Made by a program: the position numbers and the translations under genes. Source: an uncultured Oscillospiraceae bacterium (GTDB lineage: Bacteria; Bacillota; Clostridia; Oscillospirales; Acutalibacteraceae). Taken from it: 18,493 bases of DNA. The notes beneath the pieces were generated by a model. That model made no database searches, was not told where the DNA came from, and saw only the letters and a program-made list of their open reading frames with translations. The stretch covers positions 1 through 18,493 of the forward strand of contig URGA01000036.1 in NCBI GenBank assembly GCA_900547275.1. The letters run 5' to 3'. Below, one piece after another: positions 14,216 to 18,493 of this stretch. Position 1 is the first letter of the stretch. The number at the start of each line of letters is the position of its first letter.

Positions 14216-14252
14216 AAAAAGAGCCCGCATCATAAAGATGCGGGTTCTTTTT
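14216..14252. terminator. Bidirectional terminator between ktrA and the radical SAM gene
   Basis: A long stem AAAAAGAGCCCGCATC/GATGCGGGTTCTTTTT with one G-T wobble and a five-base loop. It starts nine bases after the ktrA stop and lies about 50 bases after the convergent radical SAM stop. T-runs flank it in both directions, so it can serve both transcripts. Confidence 0.88.
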
Positions 14253-14304
14253 ATTATAGATATAAATAACAATCAGTTTCTATAATTACGCCGTAATTTT
14301 AAAT

Positions 14305-14916
14305 TTATCTTCCCTTTTCGTAACTGCGAACGCGGAATTTCGCTCCAGTGCTTTCGCAGACCTTGCGTGATTTTTCTATATCCTCAGGGGAAATAACGTC
14401 AACAACGGTCATGCGAACATCGTCGCAATAAGCAACACAGTCTTTGGTAAACTGAAGCATTGCGTCAAACGCTTTTCCGTTGTAAGGATTTCGGGTTATT
14501 TTATCGTACTTTTCAGAATCAGGCTCATTGAGAGAAACCGAAACGCTGTCAAAATGGCGGCAAATAAGTTTTGCAGTGGGTTTTGCGTTGATCAGGTCTG
14601 AAAGGCCGTTTGTGTTTACACGAAGTTTAATATTCGGATTAACGGTGCGGATATAATCAGCCGCCTCTATCATATTGTCAAGAGCGCATGTCGGCTCTCC
14701 GTAGCCGCAGAAAACAGCCTTGTCAACGTCTGAAAAATCGTAGTCGTCAATAGCCTTTTTGATTTCTTCAATGGTAGGCTCAGTATCAAACCACATTTCT
14801 TTAGCGTCGCCCACAGCGTCTCCCTTTGAGCGGATGCAAAACGCGCAGTTGCAGGGGCACTTGTTTGTAATGTTGAGATAAACTCCGCCGTAATACTTAT
14901 ATATAATGTCAGCCAT
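14305..14916 (-). CDS. Radical SAM protein of the TatD-associated type
   Basis: A 203-residue radical SAM protein. The cluster motif CX3CX2C is present as Cys20, Cys24 and Cys27 (NKCPCNCAFC), with an additional Cys22. The SAM-binding glycine motif is CGYGEPTC (near 90-97), followed by RVNTNGL and SVSVSLNEPD, consistent with a compact partial TIM barrel. The sequence resembles the family usually described as the TatD nuclease-associated radical SAM protein, whose reaction is not established. Here no tatD gene is adjacent. Its ATG overlaps the 3' end of the ECF S-component gene by eight bases and has AAGGGA as ribosome binding site, so it is part of the B6 operon. A role in B6 metabolism is suggested only by context. 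Confidence 0.88.
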   Translation of the reverse strand: MADIIYKYYGGVYLNITNKCPCNCAFCIRSKGDAVGDAKEMWFDTEPTIEEIKKAIDDYDFSDVDKAVFCGYGEPTCALDNMIEAADYIRTVNPNIKLRVNTNGLSDLINAKPTAKLICRHFDSVSVSLNEPDSEKYDKITRNPYNGKAFDAMLQFTKDCVAYCDDVRMTVVDVISPEDIEKSRKVCESTGAKFRVRSYEKGR

Positions 14917-15421
14917 TCATAAATCCCTTCAATCTTTTATTTATTCCTGCCTTATCAAAGGCATATGCAAGCACTACGAATACAACGGCACTACCAACTG
15001 CCTGAATTGCATTTGCGGGAATATCGGCGATTGCGCCATCCCGAAACAAAAACAAATCCGCTATGTAATAACCAAGAACGGTAATACAGCCTGAAAGCAG
15101 TGTAAACGCCGCCGAAAGCGGTGTAAGCAATCTTTTCTTCTTATTATATATTGCAACATAAGGAATTACAATAAGTAATTTGATAATTGCAGACGGAATG
15201 GCATAAGCCGCAAATCCGCTTGCTATATCGGCAAACGCCGCGCCTATAACCGCCGCCAGCATTGCCCAGCCTCCGCCGAGAAGCAGTCCCGTCATATAAA
15301 TTATCGCGTCGCCGACGTGAATATATCCGCCTGCACCGATAGGTATATGAAGCATTGTAAACCCGAAAATCATAGCCGCAAACAGCGCAGTAAACGTAAT
15401 TTTTCTTACAGTCGTTTTCAT
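14909..15421 (-). CDS. ECF transporter S component, probably for vitamin B6 (PdxU-like)
   Basis: A 170-residue, very hydrophobic protein with about six membrane helices, the size of an energy-coupling factor substrate-binding subunit. The first helix carries the AxxxA pattern (Ala12/Ala16 in TALFAAMIF) that S components use to contact EcfT. IHVGDAIIYMTGLLLGG (35-50) and the AAFADI segment are family-typical. Its start overlaps the end of the pyridoxal/pyridoxamine kinase gene by four bases (ATGA), so the transported compound is probably pyridoxal, pyridoxine or pyridoxamine. The shared EcfA/A'/T energising module is not in the window and must be encoded elsewhere. Substrate assignment rests on gene context; the S-component call is strong. 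Confidence 0.85.
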   Translation of the reverse strand: MKTTVRKITFTALFAAMIFGFTMLHIPIGAGGYIHVGDAIIYMTGLLLGGGWAMLAAVIGAAFADIASGFAAYAIPSAIIKLLIVIPYVAIYNKKKRLLTPLSAAFTLLSGCITVLGYYIADLFLFRDGAIADIPANAIQAVGSAVVFVVLAYAFDKAGINKRLKGFMNG

Positions 15422-16215
15422 AATAATTCTCCCAAATGTTTTTCAAAAGCAATGCCATCCATTGGGTTTTCGCTCAAGTCTGTTGACTCAATCGCTTTGC
15501 CGATAAATTCGACGGCAAGTTTTGTGCCCTGCTGAACTGTCATACCTTTGAGAACTTCGCCGGCTAAAACAGAAACGAACAAATCGCCTGTTCCGCTGAA
15601 TGAACCAGGAAACAGCTTTGAACTAAAGCACTCAACTTCCCCGGTTCGGTCAAAAACAGCCGTTTTACATTTGTTGCCTGATTTTATTCCCGTTACAACA
15701 ACATATTTGGGGCCGTTCTTTGCAAGTTCAAAAGCCATATCGCTTATTTCATCAAAATCTTCAGTATAAGGCCTTGAACAAATAAGCGAAAGTTCTGTAA
15801 GATTTGGCGTGATAATATCCGCCTTTTTTACAAGTTCAAAAACGCCGCGGCACCTTTCTTCGTCAAAGCCATCATACAAAGCGCCGTCGTCCGCCATAAC
15901 GGGGTCAACGATAAGAAGAGTATTATCTCCCCTGTAACGCTCAATAAACTCCTCTATGACCTTGCACTGGATATTATCAGCGATATATCCTGTTATAATT
16001 GCATCAAACTTTTCTCCCTGCCAGTCACTGAGGAAAGACGGCAGAAAGTCGGTCAGTTCTATCATTGAATACTTATCATAACAGCTCTGGCGTGTAAGCA
16101 CGGCGGTGGGTACAGGGTGAACCTCTGTTCCCATTACGCTGAGAATAGGAACCGCGGCACACAGAGAGCACTTGCCGAAACCTGATAAATCATTGAAAAC
16201 TGCGCACTTTTTCAT
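15418..16215 (-). CDS. pdxK: Pyridoxal/pyridoxamine kinase
   Basis: A 265-residue ribokinase-like enzyme that phosphorylates pyridoxal, pyridoxine or pyridoxamine at the 5' hydroxyl, trapping imported vitamin B6. Family features are NDLSGFGKCSL (8-18), VDPVMADDG (103-111), ITPNLTEL (135-142) and the anion hole/catalytic FSGTGD (206-211, Asp211 as base). I chose the ATG at 16215 because it has AGAGGTGAT about eight bases upstream and begins at the conserved N-terminus; the earlier ATG at 16248 would overlap the promoter -10. It is the first gene of a three-gene operon whose members overlap. The close homologs PdxK and PdxY cannot be separated with confidence by eye, so the symbol is provisional. 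Confidence 0.92.
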   Translation of the reverse strand: MKKCAVFNDLSGFGKCSLCAAVPILSVMGTEVHPVPTAVLTRQSCYDKYSMIELTDFLPSFLSDWQGEKFDAIITGYIADNIQCKVIEEFIERYRGDNTLLIVDPVMADDGALYDGFDEERCRGVFELVKKADIITPNLTELSLICSRPYTEDFDEISDMAFELAKNGPKYVVVTGIKSGNKCKTAVFDRTGEVECFSSKLFPGSFSGTGDLFVSVLAGEVLKGMTVQQGTKLAVEFIGKAIESTDLSENPMDGIAFEKHLGELL

Positions 16216-16248
16216 AGGTTTATCACCTCTTGCTTTTGCTTTAACCAT

Positions 16249-16277
16249 AGTATATAATATTTATGGCACTAATCCAA
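16249..16277 (-). promoter_or_regulatory. Sigma-A-type promoter of the B6 salvage operon
   Basis: On the minus strand TTGGAT (16272-16277) and TATACT (16249-16254) are separated by 17 bases. The predicted start lies near 16242, leaving a leader of about 27 bases before the kinase ATG. Confidence 0.65.
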
Positions 16278-16282
16278 TATAC
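16250..16282. promoter_or_regulatory. Candidate operator in the divergent kinase/regulator region
   Basis: A spaced inverted repeat, GTATAT (16250-16255) and ATATAC (16277-16282), overlaps the -10 and -35 of the kinase promoter. It lies in the 95-base gap between the divergent regulator and kinase starts, where a MocR/PdxR-type protein would be expected to bind. The arms are short and AT-rich, so this is only a candidate. Confidence 0.3.
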
Positions 16283-16310
16283 AAATTTGATATTTTTTTA
16301 GGGTACAGTT

Positions 16311-17591
16311 ATGTTAAAATACACCGAGACATATAATCTATTTAAAAACATGATTGCAAACGGGAGTTTGGCTCAGGGCGAAAAAATGCCTTCTATCCGA
16401 CGGGCTTCTCAGCTATACAGAATAAGCCGAACAACCGTACAAAACGCATACTACCGCCTTGCGGACGAAGGTTACATATACGCAAAGCCCCAAAGCGGCT
16501 ACTTCGTCAGCGGTATTTCCCCGGAAAAGCAACAGCACGCAACAACCAAAACGGACAAACCCGAGATCAAGTTTGATTTAACAGGAACCAGCGCAGACAT
16601 TACAGGTTTTGACTTTTCACTCTGGCAGAGATACATAAAAAGCGCGCTTCGCCAAAAAGAGAGACTGCTGTCATACAGCGAACCTCAGGGCGAAGCAGAC
16701 CTGAGGGAAACGCTCTCGGAATACGTAAGAGAACGCAGAAACGTAATTGCCTCTCCAAACCAGATTGTGGTAGGAGCAGGTGTTCAGATGCTACTTGAAA
16801 TACTCTGTGTTTTGCTGTCAGACAGGAAAAGCGTTTCTTTCCCCGACAGCAGTTTTGTTCAGGGAAGCGCTGTTTTTGAAGCCCACGGTTTTGAGTTGGA
16901 AACAAGGAACAAAGACGCAGATATTATATATGTATCTCCGTCTCATATGTCTAAAAAAGGCGACGTTATGCCGATTAGCCGCCGTCTCGAACTTTGCGAA
17001 TACTCAGCAAGTAATAACGCCGTTGTCATCGAAGATGACTATGAAAACGACTTCATTTACAGCAGTACCCCTACCCCGTCGCTTTTTGCTCTGGGAAAAG
17101 GAAACGTTATATATATGGGTTCCTTTTCCGCTCTCATGCTTCCGTGCATTAGAATAAGTTTTATGGTGCTCAACAGTGAACTTGCCTGCCGATACGAAAA
17201 AATTAAAGACAGGTTTGCCCAGACCTCCTCAAAGACAGAACAGATAGCGCTATGCGCTTATCTACGCGACGGAAACATGAAATCAAGGGCAAAAAAGATA
17301 CGTCGTCTTTACACTTCAAAAACGAAACGCTTTCTTTCCCTTCTAAAAAAATACACGCCTGAAATCGACGCTCAAATCGGCGAAAACGGGCTTCAGGTAA
17401 TAATAAACACGAACTTTACCGTTTCTCAAAAGATGTTTGAACAAGCAGGGATTACCGTTAATCTTCAGTGCAGTAAAAATAATGGCAATTTGTTTGAAAT
17501 AATCGTTTCACCCTCGGCAATCGAAGCAGAAAATCTGGAGACTGCCGCAAAAGCGCTGTCAAAAGTCCTTGAAAAAGCAAAAAGAACTTAG
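16311..17591 (+). CDS. MocR/PdxR-type GntR-family regulator lacking the PLP lysine
   Basis: A 426-residue transcriptional regulator: a GntR winged-helix domain (1-68, with KMPSIRRASQLYRISRTTVQ at 25-44) joined by a linker to a fold-type I aminotransferase-like domain (about 88-426). Aminotransferase landmarks remain, including YVSPSHMSKKGDVMPISRR (207-225), VIEDDYENDF (239-248) and GLQVIIN. The block normally reading G-T/S-F-S-K is GSFSALMLPCIR (270-281), so the Schiff-base lysine is Ala274 (codon 17130-17132, GCT). Such regulators sense PLP in characterised cases; its divergence from the pdxK operon fits control of B6 salvage. AGGG lies eight bases before the ATG. Its domain is slightly shorter than usual. 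How it binds ligand without the lysine is unknown. Confidence 0.92.
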   Translation: MLKYTETYNLFKNMIANGSLAQGEKMPSIRRASQLYRISRTTVQNAYYRLADEGYIYAKPQSGYFVSGISPEKQQHATTKTDKPEIKFDLTGTSADITGFDFSLWQRYIKSALRQKERLLSYSEPQGEADLRETLSEYVRERRNVIASPNQIVVGAGVQMLLEILCVLLSDRKSVSFPDSSFVQGSAVFEAHGFELETRNKDADIIYVSPSHMSKKGDVMPISRRLELCEYSASNNAVVIEDDYENDFIYSSTPTPSLFALGKGNVIYMGSFSALMLPCIRISFMVLNSELACRYEKIKDRFAQTSSKTEQIALCAYLRDGNMKSRAKKIRRLYTSKTKRFLSLLKKYTPEIDAQIGENGLQVIINTNFTVSQKMFEQAGITVNLQCSKNNGNLFEIIVSPSAIEAENLETAAKALSKVLEKAKRT

Positions 17592-17640
17592 AATTTTTGT
17601 TCTAATAGTCCTTTTTTGTGTACTCTTATTGTTAGATATA

Positions 17641-17669
17641 TTGAAACAAAAAACCTCCTTTGCTACAAT
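17641..17669 (+). promoter_or_regulatory. Sigma-A-type promoter overlapping a terminator hairpin
   Basis: TTGAAA (17641-17646, 5/6) and TACAAT (17664-17669, 5/6) are separated by exactly 17 bases. The left arm of the hairpin at 17649-17696 forms the spacer and the -10 opens its loop. Transcripts starting near 17676 would therefore lack the left arm and leave the downstream Shine-Dalgarno free. Confidence 0.7.
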
Positions 17670-17696
17670 GAAATCACAAAAGCGAAGGAGGTTTTT
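17649..17696 (+). terminator. Hairpin terminator of the regulator gene that also covers a Shine-Dalgarno
   Basis: A 15-base-pair stem: AAAAACCTCCTTTGC (17649-17663) pairs with GCGAAGGAGGTTTTT (17682-17696), with one U-G wobble and an 18-base loop. It ends in five U residues and is the only terminator-like structure after the regulator stop at 17591. The right arm contains the AAGGAGG (17685-17691) of the gene starting at 17700, so in a read-through RNA the ribosome binding site would be paired with a perfect anti-Shine-Dalgarno. Confidence 0.7.
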
Positions 17697-17699
17697 ACC

Positions 17700-18020
17700 A
17701 TGAATAAAACAAATTTGAAAAAAGGAATTACAGCGGCTTTAATCAGCATTGCCGGTCTTGCGGTAGGATTTGCGCTTATGATGTTTCCTTTCAGACTTTT
17801 TGATTCACTCAACGAAACCGAGATGAAAATACTTTTCGCCGCCGAACTTGCAATCTATTTCACAATCGGCTCTGCATTTTTTCTTGCGCGGGAAAAAAGC
17901 AGAAAAAAGGAACAGGCAAAAAGAGAAAAACAGCGCCGCAGAAGAACTGAAATCGCAAAGACCAGCCAAGAAATGAACGACGCGCTCTGCTCCGTAATAT
18001 TTGCAGAAAATGCCGCGTAA
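17700..18020 (+). CDS. Small membrane protein of unknown function, two helices
   Basis: A 106-residue protein. Two hydrophobic helices (about 9-31 and 43-63) flank a short loop, and a very basic segment (64-87, REKSRKKEQAKREKQRRRRT) follows, predicting both termini in the cytoplasm by the positive-inside rule. I chose the ATG at 17700 because of the AAGGAGG eight bases upstream; the frame's earlier ATG at 17616 lies before the predicted transcription start. It has its own promoter and a strong terminator, so it is a monocistronic gene. I do not recognise a family. The basic tail could bind acidic lipid, nucleic acid or a partner, but nothing in the sequence decides this. Confidence 0.75.
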   Translation: MNKTNLKKGITAALISIAGLAVGFALMMFPFRLFDSLNETEMKILFAAELAIYFTIGSAFFLAREKSRKKEQAKREKQRRRRTEIAKTSQEMNDALCSVIFAENAA

Positions 18021-18043
18021 ACACGTTAAATTAATGAACATCT

Positions 18044-18082
18044 AAAAATAACCGCAGACTTTATCAGTCTGCGGTTATTTTT
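18044..18082. terminator. Bidirectional terminator between the small membrane protein and the MFS gene
   Basis: A 17-base-pair perfect stem AAAAATAACCGCAGACT/AGTCTGCGGTTATTTTT (18044-18060 with 18066-18082) with a five-base loop. T-runs lie on both sides. The right arm directly abuts the stop codon of the convergent MFS gene. Confidence 0.92.
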
Positions 18083-18493
18083 TTAGTGTTTAATTTTTCT
18101 CAGAGGGAAAAGGCCTGCAATTAAAACGATTGGAAAAATAATTCCGAAAATAAGTCCTGACTTAACGCTGCCCATATTGTCTGAGATCAGCCCTATTGTC
18201 GTAGGTCCCACAGTGCATCCAAGATCACCCGCCAGCGCCAGCAGAGCAAAGAGAGCCGTTCCGCCGTTTTTCAGGTGCTTTGCGGCGATACTTATTGTGC
18301 CGGGCCAAAGCACGCCTACAGAAAAACCACACAAGCCGCATCCGATAAGTGAAACGACAGCGTTTGATGAAAGCGACGCCATAAGATAAGCCGCGATACA
18401 CAAAACTCCGCAAAAAGACATATATTTCACAAGGTTTACTTTCTCGCTGATAAACGAATAAAGAAGTCGAGCACTGCCCATTAAAACTGCGAA
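18083..18493 (-). CDS. Major facilitator superfamily transporter, C-terminal part
   Basis: The C-terminal 136 residues of a membrane transporter, cut by the right edge; the frame is open through the last base (reading FAVLMGSARL at the edge), so the internal ATG at 18481 is not the true start. Four hydrophobic helices are visible, roughly matching helices 9-12 of a 12-helix MFS protein. MGSARLLYSFISEK resembles the Gly/Arg loop between helices of the second half, and GFSVGVLWPGTISIA and the following small-residue-rich helices are typical. The substrate cannot be deduced. The stop codon is immediately followed by a strong bidirectional terminator, so this is the last gene of its transcript. 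Confidence 0.85.
   Translation of the reverse strand, partial: FAVLMGSARLLYSFISEKVNLVKYMSFCGVLCIAAYLMASLSSNAVVSLIGCGLCGFSVGVLWPGTISIAAKHLKNGGTALFALLALAGDLGCTVGPTTIGLISDNMGSVKSGLIFGIIFPIVLIAGLFPLRKIKH

Noticed and set aside
14284..14298. AATTAC/GTAATT palindrome just after the radical SAM stop
   Set aside because: It is a weak AT-rich stem with no T-run, next to the much stronger terminator at 14216-14252.

Overview
The window looks like a piece of chromosome from an anaerobic, spore-forming (or spore-former-derived) Firmicute of the Clostridia, most likely a gut Oscillospiraceae/Ruminococcus-type organism. This is inferred from an intact sporulation sigma factor K gene, strong AAGGAGG-type ribosome binding sites, sigma-A-like promoters, Ktr/Trk potassium genes, ECF-type vitamin transport, membrane-anchored parvulin foldases and a GH29 fucosidase suited to host or plant glycans. 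I see no tRNA, rRNA, CRISPR array, IS element or phage gene.

Layout from left to right. (1) 1-1790, minus strand: a GH29 alpha-L-fucosidase with its own extended -10 promoter, followed by a very small ORF and an unidentified partial ORF running off the left edge. (2) 1856-2587, plus: sigK with a hydrophobic pro-sequence and no skin element. It converges, with only 3 bases between stop codons, on (3) 2591-3336, minus: a two-gene unit of a small coiled-coil protein and an Fe-S fumarase/tartrate dehydratase beta subunit, with no alpha subunit in view. (4) 3492-7454, minus: two tandem paralogous membrane-anchored parvulin prolyl isomerases, each with its own promoter and terminator. (5) 7745-9118, plus: an O-antigen-ligase/polymerase-family membrane protein. 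(6) 9265-14207, plus: a potassium uptake block, trkA-trkH-ktrB-ktrA, that places a complete Trk system beside a complete Ktr system. A bidirectional terminator separates it from (7) 14305-16215, minus: a vitamin B6 salvage operon (pyridoxal/pyridoxamine kinase, ECF S component, TatD-associated-type radical SAM protein), with a divergent MocR/PdxR-type regulator at 16311-17591. (8) 17700-18020, plus: a small two-helix membrane protein of unknown function. (9) 18083-18493, minus: the C-terminal part of an MFS transporter cut by the right edge.

How the parts work together. The kinase would trap B6 vitamers imported by the ECF S component, while the divergent regulator would sense PLP or a related ligand. 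That regulator, however, has Ala where the family's PLP-binding lysine belongs. The Trk and Ktr pairs would cover potassium uptake under different conditions, each gated by an RCK protein. The two parvulins would fold exported proteins outside the membrane.

The points I would look at first are the missing lysine in the MocR protein; two places where a promoter -10 appears to sit inside the loop of the preceding gene's terminator hairpin (17641-17700 and 3384-3420), one of which also covers a Shine-Dalgarno sequence; the oppositely charged cytoplasmic tails of the two parvulins; and the radical SAM gene overlapping the B6 transporter gene.
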